Part shown: positions 54,000 to 63,948 of the stretch, piece by piece
How the letters are laid out: every line of letters begins with the position of its first letter
Position numbering within the stretch: the first letter of the stretch is position 1
Source of the DNA: Sneathiella litorea
GTDB lineage: Bacteria; Pseudomonadota; Alphaproteobacteria; Sneathiellales; Sneathiellaceae
DNA: 64,000 nucleotides
Assembly: GCF_009882915.1 (NCBI RefSeq)
Contig: NZ_WTUW01000001.1
Coordinates: 558,357 to 622,356 of the forward strand
Reading direction: 5' to 3'
Notes under the pieces: model-generated
Databases searched by the model: none
Told to the model about the DNA's origin: nothing
The model's input: the letters and a program-made list of their open reading frames with translations, nothing else
Translations under genes and position numbers: made by a program

Positions 54000-54593
54000 T
54001 TGAGTGATCCGCAGCGCCGGTGTATAGCCACTGGACAGATACGGGAAAAAGACGCACTACTTCGCTTTGCGGTATCGCCTGACGGACTTTTGGTTCACGA
54101 TATTGGCTTTATCTTGCCTGGACGCGGAATTTGGGTAAGCTGCGATGCGAAAGCAGTCGAACTGGCGGTCAATAAGCGCCTGTTTGCTAAAGCAGCGAAG
54201 CGGGCGGTGACAGTACCGGAAGATCTGGTGACGACCGTCGATCAATCTCTGGCGCGACAAATTCTGGCGCTGCTGGGGCTAGGGCGTAAAGGTGGGCTGG
54301 TAACGGCCGGTTTCGCCAAAGTCGAAAAGGCGCTAAAATCTGGCAAGGCGGCCTTGTTAATTGCTGCCTACGATGGCGCAGAAGATGGACGGCAAAAGCT
54401 CAGGCGTATTGCCGGGCCATTGCCAGTGATTGACATATTCAGCGTCGCTGAACTAAGTCAGGCGTTGGGTAAAGAGAACGTAGTTCATGCCTGCTTGGCA
54501 AGCGGCATGATGACGAAAAAGATTTTGACGGCGGTCTCCCGACTGAAAAAGTACAGGGGCCAAAGCAAATTAAATACCGAAGTGTCGGAGTAA
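54000..54593 (+). CDS. RNA-binding protein with YlxR (DUF448) and L7Ae-like domains
   Basis: A 197-residue two-domain protein. The N-terminal YlxR/DUF448 domain contains [20 protein letters not shown] and [19 protein letters not shown]. The C-terminal L7Ae/YlxQ-like domain begins at about 90 ([20 protein letters not shown], then [19 protein letters not shown]). In Gram-positives the two are separate genes in the same place. The open frame reaches back into nusA, but TTG 54000 with GGAGAAG upstream gives the normal start MSDPQRRC and a 22-base gap after nusA. infB starts 2 bases after the stop. Confidence 0.88.
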   Translation: MSDPQRRCIATGQIREKDALLRFAVSPDGLLVHDIGFILPGRGIWVSCDAKAVELAVNKRLFAKAAKRAVTVPEDLVTTVDQSLARQILALLGLGRKGGLVTAGFAKVEKALKSGKAALLIAAYDGAEDGRQKLRRIAGPLPVIDIFSVAELSQALGKENVVHACLASGMMTKKILTAVSRLKKYRGQSKLNTEVSE

Positions 54594-54595
54594 GA

Positions 54596-57283
54596 ATGAC
54601 TGAGACAAATGACAAGGATGGGCGTAAGTCGCTTAGCCTGAATAAACCGTTAGAAGCGAAAAAGACTGCTGGCGGCAATAGTCAGGTCCGTCAGAGCTTT
54701 ACCCATGGTCGCTCAAAGACCGTGCAGGTGGAAGTGCGCAAAAAACGCAGCACTCTGGGCCTTGGCAACCAAAAACCGGCGGCGACCAAACCTGCAGCTC
54801 CGGATTCGGAAAAGAAAGTCCTGCATGTTGCAAAACCTGCAACGGACCGGAAGAAAGCGCCGGAGGCCCCTAAATCCAGAGCTCCAAAAGATGCGAAGGA
54901 TCTTTTGACCAGTGACGAAAAAGCGGCGCGCGTAGCGGCGTTAGAGATCGCACGTGAGCAATCCCTGCGCGAAGCCGCAGAGCGAAAAGCCCGCGAAGAG
55001 GCAGAAGCCAAAGAGGCAAAGAAAAAAGCTGCAGAGCAGCCGCCTGAAGACGCCGAAACTGCACAAGAAGCAGAAGCGCAAGCGGAGCCTGCAAAACCGG
55101 TAAAACGTCGCTCTCCCGAAGAACGACGGCGTGCGGAAGAAGAAGAGGCGCGCCGCCTGTTGGAAGAGGCAAACGCAACCAAAAATGCACAAGTTGCCGT
55201 CCATCGCGAGAAAGTCAAATCAACTGCGAAAGATGAGGAACTTCGTCGCGAAGCAAAAACGACGCCACGTGCTCCTCGAACAGTTGAAGGTGGTAACCAG
55301 CCAAGTGATGATCTCGCTGGTGGCCGCAAGAAAGCGCCGAAACAAACACGCGGAGCTGAGGAGCGCCCCTCCCCAACTCGCAAGCCGAACGAGCAACGTC
55401 GCCGCTCAGGCCGTCTCACCATCGGCGAAGCGCTGGATGACCGCGGACCAAAGCAACGGTCTTTGGCCTCTCTTCGACGCGCCCGCAAGAAGCAGCAGCA
55501 GGTTGCTGAACCGCCGCAGAAGATTTTCCGCGAGGTTACCATTCCGGAGGTCATCTCCGTACAGGAACTTGCCAACCGCATGTCAGAGCGCTCTGTTGAT
55601 GTGATCAAGGCGTTGATGAAACTGGGAATCATGGCAACAGCCAACCAGACTATTGATGCGGATACGGCGGAACTGGTGGTTGAGGAGCTGGGTCATAAAG
55701 CGCGCCGTATTGCCGAATCCGACGTTGAAATCGGACTTGGTGGTGAAGAGGAAGATTCACCGGAAACTCTTCAGCCCCGTGCACCGGTTGTTGCCGTCAT
55801 GGGTCATGTCGACCATGGTAAAACGTCCCTACTGGATGCCCTGAGAAAATCAGATGTCGTCTCCGGTGAAGCAGGCGGTATCACACAGCACATTGGCGCC
55901 TATCAGGTAACTCTTGCCGCAGGTGAAGTCATTACGTTCCTTGACACCCCCGGTCATGAGGCCTTTACGGCCATGCGTATGCGTGGCGCTCAGGTAACCG
56001 ATATTGTTATTCTCGTGGTTGCCGCCGACGACAGTGTCATGCCGCAAACCATTGAAGCCATCAAACACGCGAAGGCGGCCGGAGTGCCGATTATTGTCGC
56101 CATCAACAAATGCGACAAGCCAGCTGCAGACCCGAACAAGGTGCGGCAGGAACTGCTCCAGCATGAGATCTTTGTCGAGGATATGGGCGGCGACGTCTTG
56201 GATGTGGAAGTATCCGCGAAAACAGGCGCCGGACTGGACAAGCTCCAAGAAGCAATCCTGCTTCAAGCGGAAGTGCTTGAGCTGAGAGCCAACCCTAACC
56301 GTTCGGCGCACGGTACGGTTGTCGAGGCTAAGCTCGAGACAGGCCGCGGCATGGTAGGCACCGTTCTTGTCAATCGTGGTACACTGCATGTTGGTGATTA
56401 CTTCGTGATGGGCCCGGCAATGGGTAAAGTACGTGCTCTGCTCGATCATCGCGGCCAGAATGTAGAAGAAGCCGGTCCTTCCGTCCCTGTTGAGGTTCTG
56501 GGTATTCAGGGAACTCCGACAGCAGGTGATGATTTCGTTGTCACCGAAACGGAAAGTCAGGCGAAAGAAATTGCCACTTACCGTCAGCGTCTGGATAAGG
56601 ACAAGAAGGTTACGGCGACCGCTCGGGGCACGATTGAACAGATGTTCACAGCCATTAAAGAAGGTACCGCGGATGAACTGCCGGTATTGATCAAGGCCGA
56701 TGTACAAGGTTCTGCTGAAGCCATCACCACCGCCCTTGAAAATCTCGGGACGGATGAAGTTGCGGTGAAGGTACTCTTATCCGGGGTCGGCGGCATTACG
56801 GAATCCGATGTTGCCCTGGCAGCGGCGTCACGGGCAATCATTATTGCCTTCAACACCCGCGCGAACAAACAGGCTCGTGATGAGGCTGAGCAGCAGGGCA
56901 TCGACATTCAGTACTATTCGGTGATCTATAATGTCATCGATGATATGAGAGCGATGCTTTCAGGTATGTTGGCACCGACTTTACGCGAGAATTTCCTCGG
57001 TTATGCAGAGATTCGCGAAGTCTTCAACATTTCGAAAGTCGGAAAGATCGGTGGTTGCATGGTTACCGAAGGCAACGTCAAGCGTGGTGCAAAAGTGCGC
57101 CTTCTGCGTGATGATGTGGTAATTCATGAGGGAACGCTTTCAACTCTTAAACGCTTCAAGGATGAAGTCAAAGAGGTGAAATCCGGCATGGAATGCGGTA
57201 TGGCGTTCGAGAATTATCATGATCTGAAGGTTGGCGATTTCATCGAATGCTTTGAAATCGAGGAAGTGGCCCGCGAGCTTTAG
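54596..57283 (+). CDS. infB: Translation initiation factor IF-2
   Basis: An 895-residue GTPase placing initiator tRNA on the 30S subunit. The N-terminal third (about 1-300) is a highly charged Ala/Glu/Lys/Arg-rich extension with repeated [13 protein letters not shown]-like segments, normal for proteobacteria. The IF2_N domain is at about 318-370. The G domain has G1 [14 protein letters not shown] near 402, G3 DTPGHEAF and G4 [11 protein letters not shown]. Domains II, III and C2 complete the protein. Its order after nusA and ylxR is conserved. Confidence 0.97.
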   Translation: MTETNDKDGRKSLSLNKPLEAKKTAGGNSQVRQSFTHGRSKTVQVEVRKKRSTLGLGNQKPAATKPAAPDSEKKVLHVAKPATDRKKAPEAPKSRAPKDAKDLLTSDEKAARVAALEIAREQSLREAAERKAREEAEAKEAKKKAAEQPPEDAETAQEAEAQAEPAKPVKRRSPEERRRAEEEEARRLLEEANATKNAQVAVHREKVKSTAKDEELRREAKTTPRAPRTVEGGNQPSDDLAGGRKKAPKQTRGAEERPSPTRKPNEQRRRSGRLTIGEALDDRGPKQRSLASLRRARKKQQQVAEPPQKIFREVTIPEVISVQELANRMSERSVDVIKALMKLGIMATANQTIDADTAELVVEELGHKARRIAESDVEIGLGGEEEDSPETLQPRAPVVAVMGHVDHGKTSLLDALRKSDVVSGEAGGITQHIGAYQVTLAAGEVITFLDTPGHEAFTAMRMRGAQVTDIVILVVAADDSVMPQTIEAIKHAKAAGVPIIVAINKCDKPAADPNKVRQELLQHEIFVEDMGGDVLDVEVSAKTGAGLDKLQEAILLQAEVLELRANPNRSAHGTVVEAKLETGRGMVGTVLVNRGTLHVGDYFVMGPAMGKVRALLDHRGQNVEEAGPSVPVEVLGIQGTPTAGDDFVVTETESQAKEIATYRQRLDKDKKVTATARGTIEQMFTAIKEGTADELPVLIKADVQGSAEAITTALENLGTDEVAVKVLLSGVGGITESDVALAAASRAIIIAFNTRANKQARDEAEQQGIDIQYYSVIYNVIDDMRAMLSGMLAPTLRENFLGYAEIREVFNISKVGKIGGCMVTEGNVKRGAKVRLLRDDVVIHEGTLSTLKRFKDEVKEVKSGMECGMAFENYHDLKVGDFIECFEIEEVAREL

Positions 57284-57328
57284 GGCCCCTTTTTCATAAC
57301 ATCGCGTTAAATTCGCGGGAGAATTCTC

Positions 57329-57718
57329 ATGGCACATTCGAAACGCGGTCCAAGAACCGCGAGCAAGCGGCAATTGCGTGTCGGAGAAGAACTCCGTCAC
57401 ATTATCTCGGGTATTCTGGCGAAAGACCTGATTCATGACGCGGATGTCGCAGGTAACTCGGTGACGATAACGGAAGTTAAACCCAGCCCGGATATGCGAA
57501 ATGCGACTGTCTATCTGACAACCCTTGGCGGCGTGAATGAAGAGGCTGTTATTGCCGGGCTTAATCGCACAGCAGGCGTCATTCAGAGCGAAATGGGTCG
57601 GCAACTTACCATGAAATTCACACCGAAGCTTGTATTCAGGAAGGACGACTCCTTTGAGTATGGAAGCCATATTGACGCCCTGATCCGGAAAAATCGGTTG
57701 CCCGAAGAGCCCAGTTAA
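57329..57718 (+). CDS. rbfA: 30S ribosome-binding factor RbfA
   Basis: A 129-residue KH-fold cold-adaptation and 16S processing factor. Family patterns are RQLRVGEELRHIISGILAKD, VTITEVKPSPDMRNATVYLT and the C-terminal LVFRKDDSFEYGSHIDALI. GGGAGAATTCTC precedes the ATG. It lies 45 bases after infB and 5 bases before truB. Confidence 0.94.
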   Translation: MAHSKRGPRTASKRQLRVGEELRHIISGILAKDLIHDADVAGNSVTITEVKPSPDMRNATVYLTTLGGVNEEAVIAGLNRTAGVIQSEMGRQLTMKFTPKLVFRKDDSFEYGSHIDALIRKNRLPEEPS

Positions 57719-57723
57719 CATCT

Positions 57724-58620
57724 ATGGCAAGAAAGCGGCGCGGCATCCCTATTCACGGATGGCTTAATATAGACAAGGAAGCGGGCTTAAGCTCCGCTCA
57801 GGTCGTCAGCCGGATCAAACGCATCACAAATGCCCAAAAAGCCGGGCATGCAGGCACACTTGATCCCTTTGCGACGGGAGTTTTACCAATTGCTCTCGGT
57901 GAGGCGACAAAAACCGTTGGTTATATCGTCGACGACACCAAGCAGTATCGCTTTACCATGCGTTGGGGAGAAGCCCGCAATACCGATGATATCGAAGGCG
58001 AAGTGCAGGAGGTATCTGAAGTTCGTCCGGATCTGATAGATATCAAGGCGATCTTACCGTCATTTATGGGCACAATCCGTCAACGCCCCCCCGCATTCTC
58101 AGCAATCAAGATAAAGGGAGAACGCGCCTACAAGCTTGCGCGTGCCGGAGAAGACATTGATATGCCCGAGCGAGAGGTCCAAGTAGAGACCTTGAAGATA
58201 ATCGAGGTTATAGATAATGATCACACCATTTTTGAGGTAACCTGCGGAAAGGGCACCTATATCCGCTCACTTGCACGCGATATCGCGTTAAAACTCGGTA
58301 CTGTTGCACATCTGTCAGCCCTTCGGCGCATTCGTGTCGGTCCTTTTTGGGAACAGGATGCGATTTCACTGGATAAATTAACAAAGCTGTGGCAGTGTCC
58401 CGCAGAATTTGGAGGCTTGCTTCCTCTTACGACCGCGCTGGACGACATCCCGGCTCTGGCCGTAACGGAACCACAGGCAGTTCGTTTGCGGCACGGCAAT
58501 GACGTGGCGGTCCCAAATCAAGCAGACGGTATTGTCTGCGCCATGGACGGAGACATCCCTATTGGTATCGCAAAGGTCGAGACTGAAAGGCTGTATCCAG
58601 TCCGGATTTTCAATATTTAA
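57724..58620 (+). CDS. truB: tRNA pseudouridine-55 synthase TruB
   Basis: A 298-residue enzyme forming pseudouridine 55 in the T loop. The motif [20 protein letters not shown] carries the catalytic aspartate. [20 protein letters not shown] is the N-terminal motif and [20 protein letters not shown] the second conserved block. The C-terminal PUA-like extension is short. It starts 5 bases after rbfA without a clear ribosome-binding site, suggesting coupled translation. Confidence 0.96.
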   Translation: MARKRRGIPIHGWLNIDKEAGLSSAQVVSRIKRITNAQKAGHAGTLDPFATGVLPIALGEATKTVGYIVDDTKQYRFTMRWGEARNTDDIEGEVQEVSEVRPDLIDIKAILPSFMGTIRQRPPAFSAIKIKGERAYKLARAGEDIDMPEREVQVETLKIIEVIDNDHTIFEVTCGKGTYIRSLARDIALKLGTVAHLSALRRIRVGPFWEQDAISLDKLTKLWQCPAEFGGLLPLTTALDDIPALAVTEPQAVRLRHGNDVAVPNQADGIVCAMDGDIPIGIAKVETERLYPVRIFNI

Positions 58621-58634
58621 CACAGGAGAACACG

Positions 58635-58904
58635 ATGTCGATCACTGCAGAAAGAAAAGCAGACCTGATCAAGGAATATGCGACGAAGGATGGGGACACT
58701 GGCTCCCCGGAAGTGCAGATTGCCATTTTGACCGAACGGATCAGCAATCTCACGGATCATTTCAAAGAACATAAAGGCGATGTACATTCACGCCGCGGCC
58801 TCCTAAAAATGGTCAGCCGCCGTCGTCGCCTGCTCGACTACCTCCGGAAAGTCGAAGAATCACGTTACCAGGAAACGATTAAACGCCTTGGTATTCGTAA
58901 ATAA
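58635..58904 (+). CDS. rpsO: 30S ribosomal protein S15
   Basis: An 89-residue primary 16S rRNA-binding protein. The sequence has the universal blocks [20 protein letters not shown] and [31 protein letters not shown] precedes the ATG. Its place between truB and pnp is near-universal in proteobacteria, with a structured leader separating it from pnp. Confidence 0.97.
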   Translation: MSITAERKADLIKEYATKDGDTGSPEVQIAILTERISNLTDHFKEHKGDVHSRRGLLKMVSRRRRLLDYLRKVEESRYQETIKRLGIRK

Positions 58905-59118
58905 TAAAGAGTTGTGCGGATCTGTCATACAGCCGCTTTCCCAACAAGCGCCGGTGTCTGCCTTGGGTTTACCCATTGCACATCGGCGTTTGCCGCGTTT
59001 AGGAAGCAAAGCTTCATTTAGATGCAAAGTTAAGATGAGATAAGGAAAAGGACTGAGGCATAGGGTCTCAGATTAGGCAGGACAGCATGGGGCTGATCCT
59101 GCGTTGGAAGGAAAAAAA
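58905..59118 (+). promoter_or_regulatory. Structured rpsO-pnp leader with three hairpins
   Basis: A 214-base non-coding stretch. Hairpin 1: 58945-58957 pairs with 58980-58992 (13 bp, one G-U), and its loop holds a further TGGG/CCCA pair. Hairpin 2: CTGAG (59053-59057) with CTCAG (59067-59071). Hairpin 3: GCAGGACAGC (59077-59086) with GCTG-A-TCCTGC (59092-59102), one bulged A, ending 6 bases before the ribosome-binding site AAGGA. In E. coli the pnp leader is cleaved by RNase III and repressed by PNPase; the long hairpin 1 could play that part here. Confidence 0.55.
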
Positions 59119-61221
59119 ATGTTTGAAGTACATCGCAAGGAAGTGATGTGGGGCGGACGTCCGCTCGTAATGGAAACTGGAAAAGTTGCCCGTCAGGCTG
59201 ACGGTGCAGTTATGATCACATATGGTGGCACGCAGGTTCTTTGTACCGCTGTTGCCGAAAGAAAACAGAAGCCGGGGCTGGATTTCTTCCCGCTGACGGT
59301 TAATTATCAGGAAAAAGCTTTTGCTGCCGGTAAAATTCCAGGCGGCTTTTTTAAACGCGAAGGTCGCCCGAGCGAAAAAGAAACGCTCACCTCTCGCCTG
59401 ATCGATCGGCCTCTGCGCCCCTCATTCGTAAGTGGTTTCAAAAATGAAACCCAGGTTATTTGTACGGTTCTTGCCCATGATATGGAAAATGATCCGGATA
59501 TCGTCGCTCTTGTTGGCGCCTCTGCCGCACTAACGATTTCCGGCATACCTTTCCTCGGCCCGGTTGGCGCAGCCCGTGTTGGCTATGTGGACGGCGAATA
59601 TGTGCTGAACCCTGTTGCCGGACAAATGGACGGCACCAAACTGGATCTTGTCATCGCCGGAACGTCCGAAGCGGTCTTGATGATTGAATCAGAAGCCCAT
59701 GAGCTCAGCGAAGAAGAAATGCTCGGTGCCGTAATGTATGGCCACCGGGAAATGCAGACGGTCATCGATGCGATTATCGAACTTGCAGAAGCCTGTGCAA
59801 AGGAGCCTTGGGATTTTGCGCCTGAGGAAACCGATAAAGATCTGGAAGCTAAAGTTAAGGCCGCTGCTGAAGCCGCCCTCACCGAAGCCTATAAAGAACA
59901 GGTCAAGCAGACGCGTTCAGACAAAATTTCTGCCGCAAAGGCAGCTGCTATCGAGTCTCTTGAAGAAGAAGAGCGTGATGCGGCAGGCGGAATTCTGAAA
60001 AAGATCGAGAAAAAGATCGTTCGCGGAAACATCATCGCAACCGGAAACCGCATCGATGGACGCGATACCAAGACGGTTCGTCCGATCGTTGCAGAAATTG
60101 GTTCACTGCCACGTAGTCATGGCTCTGCCCTTTTCACACGCGGTGAAACACAGGCTCTCGTTGTTGCGACGCTCGGTACTGGTCAGGATGAACAGATCGT
60201 CGATGCACTTGCAGGCGAATATCGCGAAAACTTCATGCTCCACTATAACTTCCCGCCTTACTCAGTCGGCGAAGTGGGACGTATCGGCTTTACCGGCCGT
60301 CGTGAAGTGGGACATGGCAAGCTCGCCTGGCGCGCAATCCATCCGCTGCTTCCTGCCAAGGACAAGTTTCCCTACACATTGCGGATTGTCTCGGAAGTGA
60401 CTGAGTCCAACGGCTCTTCCTCCATGGCGACGGTGTGCGGAACGTCACTTGCTCTCATGGACGCAGGCGTTCCACTGGACCGCCCTGTTGCAGGTATCGC
60501 CATGGGACTTATCCTGGAAGAAGACGGCAAGTTTGCGGTTCTTTCCGATATCCTCGGCGACGAAGACCATCTCGGTGATATGGACTTTAAGGTCGCTGGA
60601 ACCGACAAGGGGATTACATCCCTGCAGATGGATATCAAGATTTCCGGAATTACCGAGGAAATCATGCGCATTGCGCTGGACCAGGCGACAGAAGGCCGCC
60701 TTCATATCCTGAAGGAAATGGGTAAAGCCATCGACAGCGCCCGCGATGGCGTCCGCGACGGTGCACCGCGCATCACGCAGCTGCAAGTCCATAAGGACAA
60801 AATTCGTGATATTATCGGTACAGGCGGCAAGGTTATTCGCGAAATTTGCGAAGTCACTGGCGCAAAAATCGATATTGAAGATGACGGTACCGTCAAAGTC
60901 GCAGCAACAACCACCGAAAGTGCCGATGCGGCCATCAACTGGATCAAGTCCATTGTGGATGATCCGGAAGTTGGCGTGATCTATACAGGTAAAGTCGTGA
61001 AGGTTGTTGATTTTGGTGCATTCGTAAATTTCTTTGGCAATCGGGACGGTCTTGTCCATATTTCCGAACTGGCGCCGCAACGCGTTGGTAAGGTCACTGA
61101 TGTGGTCAACGAAGGGGACGAAGTCCGCGTAAAAGTCCTTGAGATAGACGGTCGCGGTAAAGTACGGCTTTCCATGAAGGCTGTCCTTGCAGAAGAAGAA
61201 AAGACAGCGACGCAGGAATAA
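59119..61221 (+). CDS. pnp: Polyribonucleotide nucleotidyltransferase (PNPase)
   Basis: A 700-residue 3'-5' phosphorolytic exoribonuclease of the degradosome. Two RNase PH-like domains (about 5-230 and 310-550), with [20 protein letters not shown] and [20 protein letters not shown], flank a helical linker. KH ([20 protein letters not shown]) and S1 ([20 protein letters not shown]) domains end the protein. ATG 59119 ([13 protein letters not shown]) after AAGGAAAAAAA is preferred to the five-residue longer frame. It ends with a strong terminator. Confidence 0.97.
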   Translation: MFEVHRKEVMWGGRPLVMETGKVARQADGAVMITYGGTQVLCTAVAERKQKPGLDFFPLTVNYQEKAFAAGKIPGGFFKREGRPSEKETLTSRLIDRPLRPSFVSGFKNETQVICTVLAHDMENDPDIVALVGASAALTISGIPFLGPVGAARVGYVDGEYVLNPVAGQMDGTKLDLVIAGTSEAVLMIESEAHELSEEEMLGAVMYGHREMQTVIDAIIELAEACAKEPWDFAPEETDKDLEAKVKAAAEAALTEAYKEQVKQTRSDKISAAKAAAIESLEEEERDAAGGILKKIEKKIVRGNIIATGNRIDGRDTKTVRPIVAEIGSLPRSHGSALFTRGETQALVVATLGTGQDEQIVDALAGEYRENFMLHYNFPPYSVGEVGRIGFTGRREVGHGKLAWRAIHPLLPAKDKFPYTLRIVSEVTESNGSSSMATVCGTSLALMDAGVPLDRPVAGIAMGLILEEDGKFAVLSDILGDEDHLGDMDFKVAGTDKGITSLQMDIKISGITEEIMRIALDQATEGRLHILKEMGKAIDSARDGVRDGAPRITQLQVHKDKIRDIIGTGGKVIREICEVTGAKIDIEDDGTVKVAATTTESADAAINWIKSIVDDPEVGVIYTGKVVKVVDFGAFVNFFGNRDGLVHISELAPQRVGKVTDVVNEGDEVRVKVLEIDGRGKVRLSMKAVLAEEEKTATQE

Positions 61222-61248
61222 TACGTCGACGTCAACTATATTAAGTAT

Positions 61249-61290
61249 CAAGGGCGGTGCGGACGCGATTGTCCGGCCGCCCTTGTTTTT
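61249..61290 (+). terminator. Rho-independent terminator after pnp
   Basis: CAAGGGCGG (61249-61257) and CGGAC (61260-61264) pair with GTCCG (61271-61275) and CCGCCCTTG (61277-61285), leaving a small internal loop, followed by TTTTT (61286-61290). It ends the rimP-pnp supercluster. Confidence 0.93.
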
Positions 61291-61368
61291 AGATGTCTCT
61301 TGATGCTTGGGCTACCATGCCTTAAGTGTTAGGTTAGTGCTCAGGTATGCAACCATAGGAAATGTCTC

Positions 61369-62769
61369 GTGAAGCCGTTAAATCCAATTATCTTGTCAGG
61401 CAAGGAAGTTCTTCCCCTTATTGAGGGAGGAAAAGGAATTGCTGTCTCATCGGGCCAGAGTTCAGGTGCTTGGGCGGCAGCGGGCGGTGTTGCAACATTT
61501 TCCGGTGTCAATGCCGATAGTTTTGACGATGCTGGCAACATTATCCCACAGGTTTACCATGGCCGCACCCGTCGTGACCGCCATGAAGAGTTGGTTGCTT
61601 ATGGCATTCAGGGTGGCATTACGCAGGCACAGATTGCCCATGAACTAGCCGGCGGCGAAGGGCGCATTCACATGAATGTGCTCTGGGAGATGGGCGGCGC
61701 AGAGCGCATACTGCACGGTGTTCTAGAAGGAACGAAAGGCCTTATCCACGGTATCACCTGTGGTGCAGGCATGCCTTATCGGATCGCGCAGATCGCCTCT
61801 GACTACAAAGTTCATTATTACCCGATTATTTCTTCCGCGCGCGCTTTTCGCGCTCTTTGGAAGCGGGCCTACCACAAATTCTCCGACTGGCTGGGCGGCG
61901 TCGTTTATGAAGACCCGTGGCTTGCCGGTGGGCATAACGGTCTCAGCAACAGTGAAGATCCATTAGTTCCCGAGGATCCATACCCACGCGTTGCGGATCT
62001 GCGAAAGCTGATGAATGAGATTGGCCTGAACAATGTCCCTATCATCATGGCTGGCGGGGTTTGGCATGTCGACGAATGGGAACATTGGCTGGATAACCCG
62101 GAAATTGGCCCGATCGCCTTCCAGTTCGGCACACGGCCGTTGCTCACGAAGGAAAGCCCCATATCCGACGCCTGGAAGAAAAAGCTGGGTACCCTGAGTA
62201 AGGGCGATGTCTTTCTCAACAAATTCAGCCCGACGGGTTTCTGGTCTTCAGCGGTACGTAACGACTTCCTGGATGAACTAAAAGCCCGCTCGGAACGGCA
62301 GGTTGCCTTTTCGAATGAGCCAGTCGGAGCGCATAATACCGCGTTCGGAACCGGTGCGCGCAAGCGGGAGGTATATCTGACGGCGGATGATAAATCCCGC
62401 GCAGAAAGTTGGGTTGCCGCAGGCTATACGGAAGCAATGAAAACGCCAGATTCAACGCTGATTTTCGTCTCTCCTGGAAAAATGGGTGAAATCCGCAAGG
62501 ATCAGATAGATTGCATGGGCTGTCTATCCCAATGTTCGTTCTCAAACTGGGCAGAAGGCGACAAGGGCAATACAGGCCGAAAAGCTGACCCGAGGAGTTT
62601 CTGCATCCAGAAAACCCTGCAGGATGTCATTCATTCCGAAGCGAATATTGAGAATAACCTCATGTTTGCCGGACATGGCGCATATCGCTTCGCCACCGAT
62701 CCGTTCTACGCAAATGGGTTTATTCCAACGGTAAAACAGCTTATTGAGCGGATTATGACAGGAAAATAA
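61369..62769 (+). CDS. Nitronate monooxygenase-like flavin oxidoreductase with C-terminal Cys cluster
   Basis: A 466-residue member of the 2-nitropropane dioxygenase/nitronate monooxygenase superfamily of FMN TIM barrels. Family-like parts are HGITCGAGMPYRIAQIASDY, VPIIMAGGVWHVDEWEHWLD and IGPIAFQFGTRPLLTKESPI. It is about 100-150 residues longer than simple nitronate monooxygenases. Near residues 381-411 it carries DCMGCLSQCSF (C-x2-C-x3-C) and a later Cys in RSFCIQKTLQD, a pattern that could hold an Fe-S cluster or zinc. GTG 61369 follows AGGAAATGTCTC. Monocistronic after the pnp terminator. The substrate is unknown. Confidence 0.72.
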   Translation: MKPLNPIILSGKEVLPLIEGGKGIAVSSGQSSGAWAAAGGVATFSGVNADSFDDAGNIIPQVYHGRTRRDRHEELVAYGIQGGITQAQIAHELAGGEGRIHMNVLWEMGGAERILHGVLEGTKGLIHGITCGAGMPYRIAQIASDYKVHYYPIISSARAFRALWKRAYHKFSDWLGGVVYEDPWLAGGHNGLSNSEDPLVPEDPYPRVADLRKLMNEIGLNNVPIIMAGGVWHVDEWEHWLDNPEIGPIAFQFGTRPLLTKESPISDAWKKKLGTLSKGDVFLNKFSPTGFWSSAVRNDFLDELKARSERQVAFSNEPVGAHNTAFGTGARKREVYLTADDKSRAESWVAAGYTEAMKTPDSTLIFVSPGKMGEIRKDQIDCMGCLSQCSFSNWAEGDKGNTGRKADPRSFCIQKTLQDVIHSEANIENNLMFAGHGAYRFATDPFYANGFIPTVKQLIERIMTGK

Positions 62770-62835
62770 ACCACAAACGCTCATAAACATTCTGTTGCAG
62801 ATTTGAATTATTAAAATAAGTACTATATAATTATA

Positions 62836-62882
62836 TTGATATCCTTCGCTGGGAAGGTGTACGATTTATAGAGTATAGTCTA
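62836..62882 (+). promoter_or_regulatory. Putative irr promoter and degenerate Irr-box-like repeat
   Basis: TTGATA (62836-62841), 18 bases, TACGAT (62860-62865). Just downstream is TAGA-N6-TCTA (62869-62882), one base wider than the canonical Irr-box half-site spacing. It ends 3 bases before the ATG, so autoregulation is possible but poorly supported. Confidence 0.3.
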
Positions 62883-62885
62883 ATC

Positions 62886-63302
62886 ATGCAGTCTGAATTG
62901 GTTGATTTGGAAAAAAAACTAAGGAATGCACAGTTGCGACCGACCAAGCAGCGCTTGGCGCTGGCGCAGTTGTTGTATGCCGATGGCGACCGCCATATCA
63001 CAGCTGAACGTCTGCATAGTGAAGCGATTGAAGCCGGGGTCGCAATTTCCCTTGCGACTATTTACAATAACCTCCATCAATTTACCTCCGCAGGCCTCTT
63101 GAGAGAGGTGGTAGTCGATTCCAGCCGGTCTTATTTTGATACGAATATCGCCCCGCACCATCATTTTTTCCATGAACAAACCGGCAAGTTGGAAGATATT
63201 GCCGTAAACGATCTCAAGGTTGATAACATTCCCCCGCTCCCCGAAGGAATGGAAATTAGCAGCGTTGACGTAATTGTTCGGGTGAATTCTTCCCGCCGAT
63301 AA
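62886..63302 (+). CDS. irr: Fur-family iron response regulator Irr
   Basis: A 138-residue Fur-superfamily protein of the Irr type. The winged helix is RPTKQRLALAQLLYADGDRH followed by ISLATIYNNLHQFTSAGLLR. The histidine-rich block IAPHHHFFHEQTGKLEDI matches the HHH heme/metal site of Irr and differs from the HHDH of Fur. The N-terminal GCPTR heme motif of Bradyrhizobium Irr is absent (it reads LRNAQLRPTKQ). Irr senses heme/iron status and controls iron storage, heme and Fe-S genes. The next gene is a rubrerythrin with an Irr-box-like site in front. Confidence 0.88.
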   Translation: MQSELVDLEKKLRNAQLRPTKQRLALAQLLYADGDRHITAERLHSEAIEAGVAISLATIYNNLHQFTSAGLLREVVVDSSRSYFDTNIAPHHHFFHEQTGKLEDIAVNDLKVDNIPPLPEGMEISSVDVIVRVNSSRR

Positions 63303-63332
63303 GGCAATCCAAGCTCACCGCGAAGTTTCTTT

Positions 63333-63349
63333 TTTAGAAGAATTCTAGT
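63333..63349. promoter_or_regulatory. Irr-box (ICE)-like operator
   Basis: TTTAGAA-GAA-TTCTAGT, containing the perfect inverted repeat TAGAA-N3-TTCTA (63335-63347). It matches the iron control element recognised by Irr (TTTAGAA-N3-TTCTAAA) except for two outer bases. It ends 3 bases upstream of the rubrerythrin -35 element and begins 31 bases after the irr stop codon. Confidence 0.65.
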
Positions 63350-63352
63350 TTA

Positions 63353-63381
63353 TTGACAGCCCTTTTTCCGGGACCTATATT
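63353..63381 (+). promoter_or_regulatory. Strong sigma-70-type promoter for rubrerythrin
   Basis: TTGACA (63353-63358), 17 bases, TATATT (63376-63381); predicted start near 63388 and a leader of about 57 bases. The Irr-box-like site touches its upstream edge. Confidence 0.78.
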
Positions 63382-63444
63382 ATTTGGGTAATCCTGTTCT
63401 GCCTTGAACAGACTCATTCCAAATTTTCATTCCAGGAGGACTTC

Positions 63445-63864
63445 ATGTCTCTAGCGGGAAGCAAAACCGAACAAAATCTGAAAGATGCCTTTGCAGGAGA
63501 ATCACAGGCAAACCGCCGTTATCTTTACTTCGCACAAAAAGCCGATGTTGAAGGATACAACGATGTTGCTACGGTTTTTCGCTCAACTGCAGAAGGTGAA
63601 ACCGGCCATGCGCACGGTCATCTAGAATATCTTGAAGAAGTCGGCGATCCGGCAACCGGTCTACCGATTGGTGGTACTGCCGACAACTTGAAAGCTGCGG
63701 TTGCCGGTGAAACCCACGAATATACAGATATGTATCCTGGTATGGCTAAAACCGCACGCGATGAAGGCCATGACGAGATTGCCGACTGGTTTGAAACCCT
63801 TGCCAAAGCGGAAAAGAGTCACGCTGGCCGTTTCCAGAAAGCACTCGATAACCTCGACGACTAA
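63445..63864 (+). CDS. Rubrerythrin-like diiron protein without rubredoxin domain
   Basis: A 139-residue ferritin-like four-helix protein. The diiron ligands are seen in [60 protein letters not shown] and [19 protein letters not shown] (Glu and Glu-x2-His motifs). No CxxC rubredoxin domain follows, so it is of the short erythrin type. It probably detoxifies peroxide or stores iron transiently. AGGAGG precedes the ATG. Placement beside irr, the operator and the downstream gene suggest an iron/oxidative-stress unit. Confidence 0.88.
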   Translation: MSLAGSKTEQNLKDAFAGESQANRRYLYFAQKADVEGYNDVATVFRSTAEGETGHAHGHLEYLEEVGDPATGLPIGGTADNLKAAVAGETHEYTDMYPGMAKTARDEGHDEIADWFETLAKAEKSHAGRFQKALDNLDD

Positions 63865-63886
63865 TTCGGTTTCGAATTCTAATTTC

Positions 63887-63918
63887 CGGGGTAGCGGGTT
63901 GAGAAATTCGCTACCCCG
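63887..63918 (+). terminator. Hairpin between rubrerythrin and the next gene
   Basis: Perfect 10-bp stem CGGGGTAGCG (63887-63896) and CGCTACCCCG (63909-63918) with a 12-base loop. Only TTGT follows, so it may be a weak terminator, a processing or stability element that lowers expression of the downstream gene, or both. Confidence 0.55.
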
Positions 63919-63948
63919 TTGTCAATCACCTACATTCGGGGGAATATT

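Noticed and set aside
54691-55644. 317-codon minus-strand frame opposite infB
   Set aside because: Ser/Ala/Arg-rich translation opposite the charged IF-2 extension; typical of antisense to Lys/Glu/Ala-rich codons.
57257-57293. Possible terminator overlapping the infB stop codon (GGCCC/GGGCC then TTTTT)
   Set aside because: Only a 5-bp stem with a 10-base loop, and rbfA-truB-rpsO are expected to be co-transcribed with infB.
60445-61251. 268-codon minus-strand frame opposite pnp
   Set aside because: Antisense to the conserved second RNase PH, KH and S1 regions; no start signal and no family resemblance.
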